The translations under genes were made by a program, and so were the position numbers. 64,000 nucleotides of DNA, taken from the NCBI GenBank assembly GCA_949752795.1, contig OX457068.1, positions 54,774,516-54,838,515 on the forward strand. The letters are read 5' to 3'. Shown piece by piece: positions 10,519 through 22,746 of the stretch (position 1 is the first letter of the stretch; the number at the start of each line of letters is the position of its first letter). The notes under the pieces were generated by a model. The model did no database searches, was not told where the DNA came from, and saw only the letters and a program-made list of their open reading frames with translations. This DNA is from Hyperoodon ampullatus (lineage: Eukaryota > Chordata > Mammalia > Artiodactyla > Ziphiidae).

Positions 10519-12005
10519 AACCTTTTATATGCCAGCCTGGACAAACAAAATTTGAAAATGAAATGATTATCCTTCATCCTCCAAGATGATTTGAACCAGC
10601 AATGCCCATTTATAGAAAGGCTCTATCCTTGTACCAAAGGGTTCATTTTAAAACTTACTCAGGTCTGGTTGTTTCTACAACTCAAGTTCATTTGAATCAA
10701 ACATAACAGACCAGGTTTTGGTGACTGATTTTAAAGAACACTAGGGGTCCCTTTATTGAGATTTTTCCTCTGGGCCTGTTCCCTTTGATCACAACTTAGT
10801 CCTAGAAATGCTTACTATATTAGAGTGACTAAAACAAAAAAAGAGATTGCATTTGTTTTCCATACATGAAGCAGAAATAAACAACTTGAACTTCATTAAT
10901 TAATTCATCAAATATTTATTGAGCACTTACCATTTTCTGATTTGAAAATTAGGTAAGCAATATTCTAAATCTAAGTTTATAATTAACTCTAAATTAACTT
11001 ATTTCTCAACATTATACAAAGAGACAATATCAAGAACAAAGCCTGCATTTTAGATTTTATAGTCAATGTCTTTATGCAAGCTGCCTCCATGGAACACCCT
11101 TTGTCCCTCACACATTTTCCCATATTTCCTGATGACCTGGATTTGAATGTTCTTGATGGCTGATGGGGAAATTTGTCTGTGATCATGAACTTCAGCAAGG
11201 GTAGCTGCTCCACCTGCCTTTTCTACCTACTGTATGCATTTATGGATGGAAATGCTTACCTGACTACATTAATTGAGGTGCTCCAGTCAAAGCTCATCCC
11301 AATGACTGATATAACTTCCCTGACCTGCCTATTAGTATAACTGTCCTCCATCCACAATTTCTTCTAGGTGCTGTTTGAATCCAGTGACAGAATCTGGGAA
11401 GGCTCTGTAGTTTATTTCCAGTCTGCTTCCAGTATTAATTTTATATAATTGATCTTAGAAAATGTAATTAGGCACTATAAATTATTTTTGCAATTAAATA
11501 TTTAACCACAACAGAAACAATGAATATCCTAAATGCATTAATTTAAAATATTTCTCTAAGAAATGCAAGATTATTTTTCCTAGAGGTGAAAAATTATCTG
11601 TAAAGAATGCAATAAAAATGAGAAATATTTTAACTTAATTTGTGAACAAAATAAAAGATGTGGCTGTATTAGTGTGTTAAAAATAAATTATAATAATGAA
11701 ACTTTATACAAGTTTACTTTTATTTAATTAGTTGTATCAATATGTGCTATAATTGTTAATGCATCAAACTATAATGATGAAATAATGTTAAATGACAGTT
11801 CCCAAAGCATGCATGTTTTACAATGTGGGGAAAAAAATCACAGCAAAATATCATAAATAATGAAAAAATAATAATCTAAAATGTTAGGTTTGTTAGATGA
11901 GGAAGGAAAAAAAAATTCTAGAAAGAGTTTCTCCCCTTCCTCCCAGTTAACAGATATTTATATCATAGATGATTAGAACTGAACATTCCCATGCAATAAC
12001 TAATT
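10515..12005. other. No gene; mostly unrecognised
   Basis: AT-rich sequence. Only the L2-like piece at 10890-10960 is recognised. The minus-strand frame at 10989-11213 (74 codons) shows no family features. Confidence 0.45.
10890..10960 (-). mobile_element. L2 3' end fragment
   Basis: TTAATTCATCAAATATTTATTGAGCACTTACC (given here as a description of 10896-10930) is the reverse of the L2 3' terminus. Short and old. Confidence 0.5.
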
Positions 12006-12009
12006 TATC

Positions 12010-12185
12010 CCCCTTCCATTATTTTCAATAAGAAAATAAGGATTCTGATACCTTCGAGGAGTGAAGAAATTTGTTCAAGGACAACCTAGTACATAGTTTA
12101 TTAGAAAACTAGAACTAGAACCCTGATTTTATGAACTCTCAGACAAGTCAGGGCTCTTCAATATCATAATGCTTTCTTTCATTCT
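12010..12185 (-). mobile_element. MIR SINE
   Basis: Reverse-strand MIR core. AGAAAATAAGGATTCTGATA is followed by GTGAAGAAATTTGTTCAAGG and ACAACCTAGTACATAG, then AGAACTAGAACCCTGATTTT. This matches the order in the MIR consensus (the GAGGTTAAGTAACTTGCCCA region and the ACCCAGG end). Confidence 0.65.
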
Positions 12186-12189
12186 CCAG

Positions 12190-13520
12190 TAATGATTATG
12201 AAACATACATTTCTCTTTGATTCTCAGAAATTTCCCCCTATGGCTAACACAATTTATTGAAATGTGAGAACATAGCACAAAATAAAAGTTGCATTGAGTC
12301 ACAGGGAAATAAAAATCTTACCCTATTTTCTGCTACTAAGTACAGCTGATACTTTGGATGCTGAAGGGTGATAATTTAAACAAAATTGACACTGTGCTGG
12401 TTTTATGGATTTTGAATGCATTTCATCTTGGGCACATTGGACATATTGATGCCTTGGGTTCTGCTGCATCTAATACTGAGGTATGGAAATATATACAAAT
12501 CAAAACTGCAGCCTTCCTTCTTCAAAAGGCAGGCAGCACAAATACAGTTTTTTTCCTCCCATATTCAGTTTCCTTGTTTACTAAAAACTACATATTTAAG
12601 GAAACAAAGAGCAATGTTTGATTAAAATTGATTTAATAACCGTTTAGTCTTTATTTTATAGATAGATTATTGGGTGATTTATTTGCTTGATTTTTTGATG
12701 TTTTGATTAAATTCTTATCTCTATGTTTGTAAACCTTATGAAATAGGCCTGTCTTCTAGTGTAAATTAAGACCAAGTTCTGTGGAAAATCACAGCTGGAA
12801 AACACACACACACAAAATCAAAGAATAACAAAACAAAAGCTGTAATTGCTAAAACAAAACAAAAAGAATAAAAAATCCACAAGCACAATATAAGTAAAAT
12901 TGAAGGGCAATATAGGGATTTATTCAAGATTTCTTGGATCACTTGAATATCTTGCCCACTGGATATTGTCCTCATATTTTCTTTTAAGTAGAAAACAAGA
13001 GAATGACCGTATTTTTCCCTTGGAAGGTTGGTAAAGAAGGTTGATAGACTAATTAGCTTTCATAAACGTATGTTTTGGTTTCAACCTGTTCATTAACCAG
13101 CCTGACACATACAAATAATCACTGATTATCAGTCTTTCTCTTTGAGAAATACTCTCACAATCTCAGAATTTTTATTTCCATATTTGTAAATGTGGGATTT
13201 AGAGAAGAAGCTAAATTTACTTCCAAGTATAATATCCAAGTCATTCAAAAGAAGAAATGCAGCTGTAGAAGTGGAATCACCAATGCATGTGATCACAGCC
13301 TGTTTGGAGAAATCTGTATTCTAGAAACCGGAAACCCCTTTTTTAGAATTTGTGGTATTTAAGAACACCTCAGATGAGAATTTGTTTGCTTTTTCCTAAT
13401 GTTTATTGCAATTAAGGCTCCATAAACATTGAATAGTGGTACATTTTAAGGGGTATCTCAGAATTACTGCCGTATCAAAAACTGGTAAACTAATTATAGA
13501 CACATCCTTTTTAACTTTTC
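12190..13520. other. No gene or clear repeat
   Basis: AT-rich sequence. The frames at 12358-12621 and 12416-12625 overlap in different phases and resemble no known protein. A short CA run lies near 12802-12814. Confidence 0.45.
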
Positions 13521-13524
13521 TATT

Positions 13525-13830
13525 CAATTAGTACCTGTTGAGGAAGAATCATGTGCAAAGCACTCTGCTTAGTGATAGAAACAGGAGAGTGAAGAAAATG
13601 AAGTCTGTGTCCTCAATGAGTTTACAAAGTAATAGGGCACATGGCCTTTTAACAATTAATTACTATAATTATTTTATTATAGTTGGTAAAATAAAGAGAA
13701 AAATGCAGGATGTTATGAAAATGAATAATAGAGTAGTATGATAAAGTTTAGGGGTCAGGGAGAGCTTCTTAAGAAATAATAGTAAAACAGAGTAGAAGAA
13801 CTCAAATCTTTGTCAAGGGAAGTCCTTCCA
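13525..13830 (-). mobile_element. L2 LINE fragment
   Basis: Order of blocks as in reverse-strand L2: GTGCAAAGCACTCTGCTTAG, then GTGTCCTCAATGAGTTTACA, then GGGTCAGGGAGAGCTTCTTA. Diverged, with approximate limits. Confidence 0.5.
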
Positions 13831-13837
13831 AGAGTGA

Positions 13838-14131
13838 TTGTGTTCTTTCCTTCTAGCATTGGGAGAGGCACTTTGCTACTTTGTTGTAGTTAGGGGGGCA
13901 GAGACAGTGGGACAAGAATCAATACCAACCTACTTTCCCAGGTTTCCTTCAAGATTCTTTCACTCCAGCCCAGCAAGAAGAGAGAGAAAATCATATTTCT
14001 CTATATTTCATAAATCTCCAGACTTTCAGCTCCATGACAATAGAACTGTATTCAGCACATCATGTACTCCCCAAAGTGTTTCTTTCAGAGCCTTGCCCAT
14101 AAAAGGTGCTCATTCAGTTATTATTGAATGA
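13838..14131 (+). other. Unassigned 97-codon open frame
   Basis: The longest unexplained frame of this area. The second half lies in an L2 3' end, and codons 1-60 have no recognisable domain or splice context. I consider it non-coding. Confidence 0.3.
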
Positions 14132-14137
14132 ATGAGT
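14005..14137 (+). mobile_element. L2 3' end
   Basis: CCTTGCCCATAAAAGGTGCT, CATTCAGTTATTATTGAATG and AATGAGT form the sense-strand L2 3' terminus, ending in the typical TGAATGAATGA repeat. Confidence 0.6.
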
Positions 14138-14149
14138 CTTCCTACAAAT

Positions 14150-16270
14150 TTGGAATAAGCCTATCTACTAAATCATATAAGACAGGGCTATCAGACTCCA
14201 AAGAAATACAAGTTAGGAGATGTTTGTGTCGTTGTTGTTGTTGTTGTTTAAACATTGGTATTGGAGAATGGGGAATGTGGTAAATCCTCTTTGGAGGATG
14301 ATTATGATCTCATCCATCTAGGTTGCTAATTTATATATTCTATCTATAACTTGTTTGGTATTTACACCTATTGGTTCATGTGCATTTGGTCTCTCCAACT
14401 AGACTAACTAAATGTAAATTCAGGGATCATGCCTACCATTATTGCATTTAATGCAGGACCAACTAACTTTTGATGTGTAGGCATGGAAGCCTGGGAAGGT
14501 GACTTGAATGGTCCTTGACAATTGAGTCTTCTTGTTCCTTAGTTTTTGTACTACTTTCTTTTTCTTGATCACATGAGATCAGAAATTAATTATCAGTAGG
14601 TTGTTATGCCTTTGTAATAATCCTGAAAATGATGGAACTCTGTGTGTCTTAGATGTTCACTTGCTAGTTTAAAATCATGAAGCTCTCAGTTGCAAATGTC
14701 ATGAATATGTATGAGTGGCTCAACTGTTGCTCCTACCTCCTGCCTCCCTTCCTTCCTGGTGGGTGACTCCTTCTGAAAATGCTACATCTGCCTTCCAAAG
14801 CCTTCTGTGGAGTAGATGGGCGAGAGGAAAGTTGTGTGTTGTTATTTTGCATTGTCAGATAGCAGGATATTTTTTCTAGTGAATCTTAGGAAAATACCAG
14901 TCTCTCTCTCTTTCTGTCTGTCTATCTGTCTGCCTCTCTCTCTCAGTTCCTTCACCTCTTTTCCCCACCACCATATAAGTACATACTGCCTCTCTTCTCT
15001 TTTTTAAAAAGCAAAATATGAGAATGGGAGGCAGGAATTTTCAGTGGCAGATTTTTGAAAGAATACGTTTCCCTGCTTTCTTTCTTTCTACACTCCAAAG
15101 ACAGCCCACATACACAGATGTGACAACTTTTTTGTAAAGCTAATTTGAGCGAATGCCTGTCTGGCAACTTACTCTGGGAATAGTTACATTTGCCCAAACT
15201 GAAGTTCTGCCTTTGTAAAGGTGACACTGACAGCCTGTTATTTCTGCACACCCAGAAAGGGACACTAGGAGAAGGAAAAATAAAAATAAAAGACATGAAA
15301 ATGAAGTACAAGTGGTCTGTTTTTTGAGGATCTTTGTTAATGGGACTAGAATAGAGGTGTTTGCCCAAATGTGACTCTGCTTTTGTAAAAATAGCTATCT
15401 GGAAGGCATCTGGCATTGACTGGATTAATCTTTGATTTTTTTTTTTGTTTTCCTTAATAAAGACCTTCCACAAATATAGCAAAAAAGAAGCAGATATAAG
15501 GGTCTCCACTAAAAATATGAGTGTTGAGGGAAATAATGGAGGTGCTTCCCATTACCAGATTCATTTGTAATAGTTTTTCTTTTCCATTTCATGTATAATT
15601 ATTTATATCTAATTTGTCTCATTGTTCTTTCAAAATAGAGGTTCTGTGACCAAACTCATAGTATATTGGGTGATAGAAAAGGCTATTGCCAAACTATCTG
15701 ATGAAGGCAGGTGAAGGCATTTGTAGAAGGAGAAGAAAGAACATTTCTTCTGTCTGGATTGTACATTTTAATTTGATGTCATTCACTGGACAACTGTACT
15801 TCTTTCTTCCTTTCCATCCCTTCTCTGCATTTTCTCTTCCTTTCTTTCCTTTATCTCCTTGTGCTCATTCTTTAATCAATGCAGCTTATATTTGTATTTC
15901 TACTTATTTATTGCATTGGGGGATATGGGGAATGCATAATGCATTTGCAGGGAACATAAAGAATATTATATGCTGCTCTTGCCCTCAGGAGTTTGCTGCT
16001 ATTTGGGAAGACATGATATATATGCATGAAGTGTTGAATAAAGATTCAAGATTTGAATAGCAATATAGGAATATAAATCAGATGAGAAGTAAGTACTATC
16101 AGCTTTTAGTTGAGAGATCAGTGCAGACTGGATGGTCAGAATAAGCTTTGTTAAGTACTTTAACTTTTCTGAAACACTCACTGCTAGCATATGCACTTTA
16201 AGGTTGTATTGGGTTAACTTATAATGCTTTGTCTGTTTATCTTCCCAAATGTTTCCCAAATATTACTCAG
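14150..16270. other. No gene; simple repeats only
   Basis: Contains a short (GTT)n run at about 14228-14248 and a TC/TCTG-rich stretch at 14901-14945. The minus-strand frame at 14952-15509 is long (185 codons) but of low complexity, with no domain recognised and no homologous block, so I regard it as chance. The frame at 15686-16060 is likewise unexplained. Confidence 0.4.
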
Positions 16271-16274
16271 TCTT

Positions 16275-16575
16275 CAAAGTTTGATTAAACTTTATCTTCT
16301 CTGTGAAGAATCCTGTAGTCTTTGCAGCTCCCAGGCATATCTTCCTTCCCTGAATTCCTCTACATCAGAACTTCTCTACCACATACTAAACAATGGACAG
16401 CACATTATCTACTATGTACTTTGTTTCATACTACATATCTAGTCCCAACTTTTCCCTCAAAATTTCTATTGTTTTGAGAGTATGGCTCCATTTTATACTT
16501 CCTATAGAGCTTATAGCGCAAAACATATCATCTGGTCTATACCTGCTTTCCAATATATATTTACTGGGTTGATTT
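16275..16575 (+). mobile_element. Possible L2 fragment
   Basis: CAAAGTTTGATTAAACTTTA, TCTTCTCTGTGAAGAATCCT and GAGAGTATGGCTCCATTTTA fit the sense L2 order (GTCACCTCC, AGGAAGCC, GGGCAGGGAC regions) at high divergence. Confidence 0.35.
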
Positions 16576-16579
16576 GTAG

Positions 16580-17995
16580 CCTAGAAAAGTTGAACAAACT
16601 CCACTCTTTGAGGGTATCCTGTATCTCTTCCAGATCTAATATCCAATGTGGTTTTATTCCTATTCCTTGAAGCCAAATCATTATTACAAATATTTAAGGA
16701 ACACTTCCTATTTGTAATGATCACATGAGGCATAAAAGCATTTTGGGGAGACAAGTTAATTTCTCATGGAGTTTAATGCCCAACAAAAGTGGCCACTACA
16801 GAGAGGTGCAGGATTATCATACAGGATACATTTTCAGGAGGATTAACTACTTTTACAACTTGTAGGACTACCTCAGCTCTCTGAATCAGATGGAGTCTTT
16901 AATATTCATTTTTCACCATTTTATTTAAAGCCACTTCAAAAGTCATTCAATAGAGCTCATGACAAAATGATCTCAATGCTCCACCAGGCTCTGGCATTCT
17001 AAAATTCCAAATATCAACACACACATATATATGTACATCACATATTACACACATATACACAAACACATTAGATTCACTGGAACGTGGCTAAGTTCAACAT
17101 TTCCTTACAACACCCTATCTTTTAGATCAGTACCCCAATTTTATCTTTCTCTGTGCCTTATAGGCTCAAGTTCTCTTTGGCAAAGAAACCAGAGCAGTTG
17201 TGATTCCTGGGAGAGTATCTAAAATGACAGTTGCTGAAAGGTTACAGCAAAATCTATTAGAAAAGAAAAGTTGAGGGAGATCAGGTGAGCTCATAGAAGA
17301 AAATAAGGAAAGATTGGGTCCCTTTTGGGATTAGGTCTAATTAAGGTGAGCAAGCAGCTGGGCCTGTTTGGAATAACAATTGTGCTAGCATGTCACTTTC
17401 TTCTGCTAAGTTGAAATTTATATAGTTTAGGAATGGTGGGCATAAGAAAATTAGAGCTCATTTAGAATCTGTTGAAAGGACAGTGTGCCTTCATTATTAG
17501 TTTTGCATCTGAATTTTCCTGGGGCAGTCCTCTCTCTGTAACAGGTAATGGATTTTTCCCCAGATGTAATTGGATGAGTTTAATTTTTTCTTTCATTACC
17601 TGTCGAGGAGGCCTATGACCCTACTTCCGTTTGTGTTTTATTAGGACTGCAACCCCTATTTAAATAAAGGTTTTGATTGTGCTTATATATGTTCAATCAG
17701 CACTTTCTTATTGAATAGTTCTGGTCACAAAATGCTCTCACCTAGCATTTTTTACTAATTACATTTTCACCCTAGCTGGGTATGGGAAAACCTCTGATGG
17801 TGTTTGTTTGCTGCTTTTGATTATGCCAGTGATTTGGTCTATCCACAGCACCACAGGGCTGAAAAAATAGATCTTCAGACTATAATCCTACTGGTCTTGA
17901 AGGATGACTTGATTAAATCTTTTCTTTTATTGAAGGGATAGAAAGCCAAGTCATGTACTGATAAATGCTTAACAAGTAGTTCTTAAAAAACAAAC
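16580..17995. other. No gene or clear repeat
   Basis: Unique-looking sequence with an irregular CA/TA patch at about 16996-17070. No coding signal. Confidence 0.45.
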
Positions 17996-18000
17996 AAATA

Positions 18001-18307
18001 GGGACTTCCCTGGTGGCACAGTGGTTGGGATTCCTCCTGCCAATGCATGGGACACGGGTCCGAGCCCTGGTCTGGGAGGATCCCACATGTTGCAGAGCAG
18101 CTGTGCCCGTGTGCCACAACTGCTGACCCTGCGCTCTAGAGCCCACACACCTACAGCCGGTGCTCCAAGATGAGAGAGGTCACCGCAATGAGAGGCCCGT
18201 GCACGGCAATGAAGAGTAGCCCCTGCTCACCGCAACTAAAAGAAAGCCCACGCACAGCAACGAGGACCCAACACAGCCAAAAAAAAGAAAAAAAATGAAA
18301 AAAAAAT
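18001..18307 (+). mobile_element. CHR SINE, long form
   Basis: Starts GGGACTTCCCTGGTGGCACA and follows the CHR SINE consensus through the tRNA-derived head (B-box-like part with GGTCCGAGCCCTGG), then a longer 3' body with GAAGAGTAGCCCCTGCTCAC and AACAGCCAAAAA-like tail. At about 300 bases it is longer than the 210-base copies, and it resembles the copy at 63215. Diverged, so older. No clear target duplication. Confidence 0.9.
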
Positions 18308-18345
18308 GAATGTCATTCTTTAACACATTATCTGTGAATAAAGTT

Positions 18346-18370
18346 TAAACAAACAAACAAACAAACAAAC
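18346..18370. repeat. (AAAC)n microsatellite
   Basis: Six units of AAAC, the longest run of this motif in the window. Confidence 0.95.
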
Positions 18371-18834
18371 TCTAATTTGTAGCTTTCACTGATTTCCATG
18401 GTGTACATACTCCCACCATGGCTGATTTCAATATGACACAATTGAATGTGGAGTTGGGAAGAGAAGCACACAATCTGATATCCAAAGCTGGTGTGTGCAG
18501 CTTCAGCACATGATGACAAGTCTCAGTTACATGCCTGCCATTGAGGCCACGTACATCATCATCTTCACATTACAATTAAGACGGATACTGGTTGTTAAGC
18601 TGATTTAATTAGAGTTTGATTTCAATGATTTATATGTTTTGTCGCTAAAGGCATTTTAAGGTGATTCTTCTGCCTGTGTTGAAAAGTCAGAAATATAATG
18701 GCTAAACTGTATCATCTTAAATAAAATATACATATTTCCTGAGAAATTTTTATATATTTCATTCTTTTCTAATATATTAACAAGCATCTTAGTAGATGTA
18801 CTGTAACAAGAGTCAAAAGAGCTTAAATTTTATC

Positions 18835-18965
18835 CAAGCCATTATTAACATCCTCTGTATTCTTGGGTAACTCATTCAATATCAGGGCATCTCCAATTTA
18901 CTCATTACTAAAGGAAAGAGAGCAATAGTTTAATTATAACCTCTCATAGAAACCTGCTCATTTTC
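18835..18965 (+). mobile_element. MIR-like SINE fragment
   Basis: CTTGGGTAACTCATTCAATA, then CTCCAATTTACTCATTACTA and AGAGAGCAATAGTTTAATTA, parallel the MIR core (CTTGGGCAAGTCACTTAACC, then CTCAGTTTCCTCATCTGTAA). Diverged. Confidence 0.5.
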
Positions 18966-19084
18966 ACCTGGATAACAGATTCTTTTCAATGGACTCATGA
19001 TATTTTATCTTTATCTGTCCTAAAGACAATTTTTAACTAGAAACCTAAGTGATAATATGTTTACATATATTATGTCTATAATAT

Positions 19085-19215
19085 AACTTTGGTTGATAGA
19101 TTTTACTGGAAGGCAGAAATCATGCTTTGTTCATCTTTATATATCCCTCAAAATTTAGTTCAGGAAAATGAACAGAATAAGTACTCAATTAACATTAGTG
19201 GAATGACTTAGTGAC
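19085..19215 (+). mobile_element. L2 3' end
   Basis: GGAAGGCAGAAATCATGCTT, TGTTCATCTTTATATATCCC and AGTACTCAATTAACATTAGT, then GGAATGACTTA, match the L2 3' end in sense. Confidence 0.55.
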
Positions 19216-19734
19216 TGATTGCCTTCCTGTTAGACAAAGATAGGCATGGTAACGTGAAATAATTCAAACTATAATCTTAAAAAAAATAAAAGCATTTTAC
19301 CAATGGTAAACATTTATTTATTCTTATAGTACATATTTTCTAATACAAGTTAATGACTAGAATGGAAACACTATTAGGTTTTAATAGGTTTAAAAAATTA
19401 AACTTTATGTTATTTCTTTATTCCCTACAAATACATTTTCTTTGATAATCTCCCAAATAGCTGAAGATAAAATAGTCACTTCAATTATGTTCAATAAATA
19501 TTAATATTTAACTAAGTACATTGTAAATTCAAAAAGACACTTCTTCTAAGTGGGAGGGGTATCCCACTGGATTGAAATGCTGTTTTCTGCTTCCAGGCCA
19601 ACACCCCATCATGGACTCCAGACTTTGTGGGGTAGACAGACTTGTGGTTCAATCTTAAATGCAATGGAGTATAGTATGCTAGCTATGCTCTCTAGTAACG
19701 ATGTCTGTGCCTAAGAAACTGGAAACTGGGCCTT

Positions 19735-19850
19735 TTCTTATGAATCTTGTCACTCCACCTCTTTGTTTCCTTACTCTCTTTCTTAAATTGAACAGATAAT
19801 AACTACTTCGCCAGTATAAGTAGAGTATGTATAAGAAAAAAGAGCCTTAA
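19735..19850 (+). mobile_element. MIR-like SINE fragment
   Basis: CACCTCTTTGTTTCCTTACT followed by AACAGATAATAACTACTT resembles the MIR CTCAGTTTCCTCATCTGTAA to GATAATAATACCTACC stretch. Part of it (19783-19808) is repeated exactly at 22264. Confidence 0.5.
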
Positions 19851-20014
19851 AATATAAAAGTGCTATAAGAAAAAATAGCCTCAGGCTTTTAATTGCTCAT
19901 TGTTAACCCAATGACTAATCTTCAGGCAATAAGTCTAACTATAGATGGTCAGTATAATTTAAAAGGCTGTGGATGATTTCAAAATGGAACTGGGTCTGGA
20001 GTTGTCGGTTTCTA

Positions 20015-20480
20015 GCAAATGGTGGACTAAAATAGTGCTGACATCCTCCCACTACATGCATGTCAGATGAAATGAAATAAAATATGACCAAAAGATACCC
20101 AGCATATGGCTGAGTTTGTAAGAAAGATAAATAATCACTTCCCCAAAGCAAAAAGAGTCAAGATAAGAGGGGCAGTAACAGCTCAGGTCCTGGATTTTAA
20201 TCTACCTACAGAAAGATGAGACAATGTCATGGGACTAAGATAAATGAGGAATAAAAACGGTGATTTTTTAAAGGGAAATTAAAGCCTGACTGCCACAACC
20301 CAAGGAAGAATGTTCTTTGTGCTATTTATATAAGTGAAATGTAAAACCTAAGTAATCAAGAAAAAAGTTTTAAATTAAAATAATCCAAAAAATATAAATT
20401 GGTAAATACTAGCCAAAATAAATCTAGTGTAACTTTCTTAATATCATCCAAAATACTTTGTAGTAAAACAAAAAAAATTC
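20015..20480 (+). mobile_element. Possible old L1/HAL1 5' region
   Basis: The line AGCAAATGGTGGACTAAAATAG followed by TGCTGACATCCTCCCACTAC (20013-20060) resembles the AAGATGGCGGACTAGAA start of old L1 or HAL1 elements. The rest is too diverged to be sure. Confidence 0.3.
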
Positions 20481-20592
20481 GTTGTTAGCTTAAAGGTCAT
20501 TAACTAATTCTAAGACATTTAAGTCATAAGAAATATATTACAATCCTGAACCACATAGCTTCAAAATATATTGATCAAAAACTGACAGAGGG

Positions 20593-20806
20593 GGGCTTCC
20601 CTGGTGGCGCAGTGGTTGCGAGTCCGCCTTCCGATGCAGGGGACGCGGGTTCGTGCCCCGGTCTGGGAAGATCCCACATGCTGCGGAGCGGCTGGGCCCG
20701 TGAGCCATGGCCGCTGAGGCTGCGCGTCCAGAGCCTGTGCTCCGCAATGGGAGAGGCCACAACAGTGAGAGGCCCCCGTAACGCAAAAAAAAAAAAAAAA
20801 AAAAAA
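20593..20806 (+). mobile_element. CHR SINE, short form (younger of a stacked pair)
   Basis: Near-consensus copy from GGGCTTCCCTGGTGGCGCAG to GAGAGGCCCCCGTAACGC plus a pure A tail of about 23. It is flanked by AAAAACTGACAGAGG at 20577-20591 and a matching copy at about 20806-20820. The duplicated target includes the first bases of the next SINE, showing it inserted into that SINE's 5' edge. Confidence 0.95.
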
Positions 20807-20817
20807 AAACTGACAGA

Positions 20818-21040
20818 GGGCTTTTCTGGTAGTGCAGTGGTTGAGAGTCCGCCTGCCGATGCAGGGGACATGGGTTCGTGCCCCGGTCCAGGAAGATCCC
20901 ACATGCCGCAGAGTGGCTGGGACCATAAGCCATAGCTGCTGAGCCTGCATGTCCAGAGCCTGTGCTCCACAACTGGAGAGGCCACAACAGTGAGAGGCCC
21001 ACGTACAGAAAAAAAAAACAAAAAACAAAACAAAAAAAAA
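20818..21040 (+). mobile_element. CHR SINE, short form (older of a stacked pair)
   Basis: More diverged copy (CTTTTCTGGTAGTGCAGTGG head, CCATAAGCCATAGCTGCTGA middle) with an A-rich tail broken by C. Its right target copy is ACTGACA at 21041-21047. The left copy is now displaced to 20581 by the second SINE. Confidence 0.95.
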
Positions 21041-21951
21041 ACTGACAAATATATAAAGAAAAATGGACATATCCAAAATTAAAGTTGGAGATTTTAAACA
21101 TAATTTTCTGAAGAGTTTGTAAGTCATCAGATTGAAAGCAAGTAAAGATGATATTTATCAGTAAGTTTTTGAGTTAATGGAAATAACTGAAGTATGCAAT
21201 ATTTCTATTCATTTGAATGGAAGACTTGGCCAGTACTACAAGAGAGTTATAAACAAAATAAAATTTATAAGTAATTTGAGGACAAAACAACATATTTGTT
21301 ATTTATAGATGTTACCATTGTAGGGATAAAATATTCAAGGAATGAGAATATACAAGTAATTTGCTATAACTAATAGGAGATTTCAGCATAATTATGGAAA
21401 CCAAATGACACTAACATACAAAAAACTGGTGACGTTTCCGTATTCCAGTGATTAGATACTTTATTTTCTAAAAAAGATAATAATCTGTAATTGATTCTAA
21501 AACGTTTATAGAAGTAAATTGAATAAGATATGTATAAGAAATTTAGAAAAACAATTTTTTGAAAAGTTGATAAAGAAAATAAAATACTGTGAAATCACCA
21601 GAGAGATATACCAGGTTTATTAATAGAAAAATTTAATATGACAAAGATGGAGATTCTCCCATAAATTAATCCATAAGTAACACCCAAATTTCCATCAAAA
21701 CTCCGAAATATTCTTTCAGTGAAATCAGACAAGCTGATCATAAAATGTATTTGTAAAGGGAAAGGACAAACAACAATTGAAAAAGTTAAAAATGATAATG
21801 GGGGCTTAACTTACTAAGACTTATTCCAAAGCAATAGTTATTAAAAGAGTTTGGTAGACAGTTAGTAGAAAAGAATAGAGAGTGCCAAAGTATAACCAGA
21901 TATAAGTTGGAAACTTGTTATGCCAAAAAGGAGGCATTAAAAGTCAGTGTG

Positions 21952-22158
21952 GGGGCTTCCCTGGTGGCGCAGTTGTTGAGAGTCTGCCTGCCGATGCAGG
22001 GGACATAGGTTCGTGCCCCGGTCCGGGAAGATCCCACATGCCACAGAGTGGCTAGGCCCGTGAGCCATGGCCACTGAGCCTGTGCATCCGGAGCCTGTGC
22101 TCCACAATGGGAGAGGCCACAACAGTGAGAGGCCCATGTACCACAAAAAAAAAAAAAG
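21952..22158 (+). mobile_element. CHR SINE, short form
   Basis: Body from GGGCTTCCCTGGTGGCGCAG to GGCCCATGTACC plus an A tail. It is flanked by AAGTCAGTG at 21941-21949 and 22159-22167, a clean 9-base target duplication. It is inserted in the old L1. Confidence 0.97.
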
Positions 22159-22746
22159 AAGTCAGTGGGGGAATGTCAATCAGTAGGAAAATAATGGATA
22201 ATTTAACAATTGGGTTGTAAAAACTGACTTTCCTAATTGATAACTTTTAATCCCATTCTCTGATTAAATTGAACAGATAATAACTACTTGGGTTAAAACA
22301 CAAAATTTTAAAAATAAAATGAAAAAAATTAAGAGAAAACCTAGGAGAACACCTTTATGATATCAATGTGTGATAATATTTAAAATAAAAATTTAAAAAT
22401 TATACATTGCAAAGGAACAGACTGATATTTTATCCACATTAAAATAATAACAAAATATCCCCAAATGACTGTCCAATGAATTGATATGATGTGATGCTAT
22501 ACCCAGGACACATAAAAATATTCAAAAACCCTTAATAAAAGTGATCTATAAATGAATAAAAGATTTGAACAAACAATTCAAAATATAACTATCTGCAAAC
22601 AATAGAAAAAAATAATCAACTTCACTACTTATAAGGGGTATTCAAATTAAAAAAAAATTAAACTTTCTGACTTGCTGAATGAGCAAAATTAAACAAATAT
22701 GCTACATATGTGCTGGTGAAAATATTAGGAATATAAATTACTACAA

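Larger units (their letters stand above)
18371..20010. other. No gene; old repeats only
   Basis: Holds MIR-like pieces at 18835 and 19735 and an L2 end at 19085, described separately. The remainder is AT-rich and unrecognised. Confidence 0.45.

Noticed and set aside
14952..15509. 185-codon open frame on the minus strand
   Set aside because: Long, but low in complexity, without a domain, signal or splice context, and surrounded by TC-rich repeats. In 64 kb of AT-rich DNA a few such frames are expected by chance.
18001..18080. tRNA-like head of the SINEs, considered as tRNA genes
   Set aside because: Only diverged promoter boxes of the ancestral tRNA are kept. The cloverleaf is not intact, and the body continues as a SINE.
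20538..21127. Frames of 157-188 codons on the minus strand
   Set aside because: They are translations of the two stacked SINEs and their T-rich tails. SINEs are non-coding, and such frames recur at every copy.
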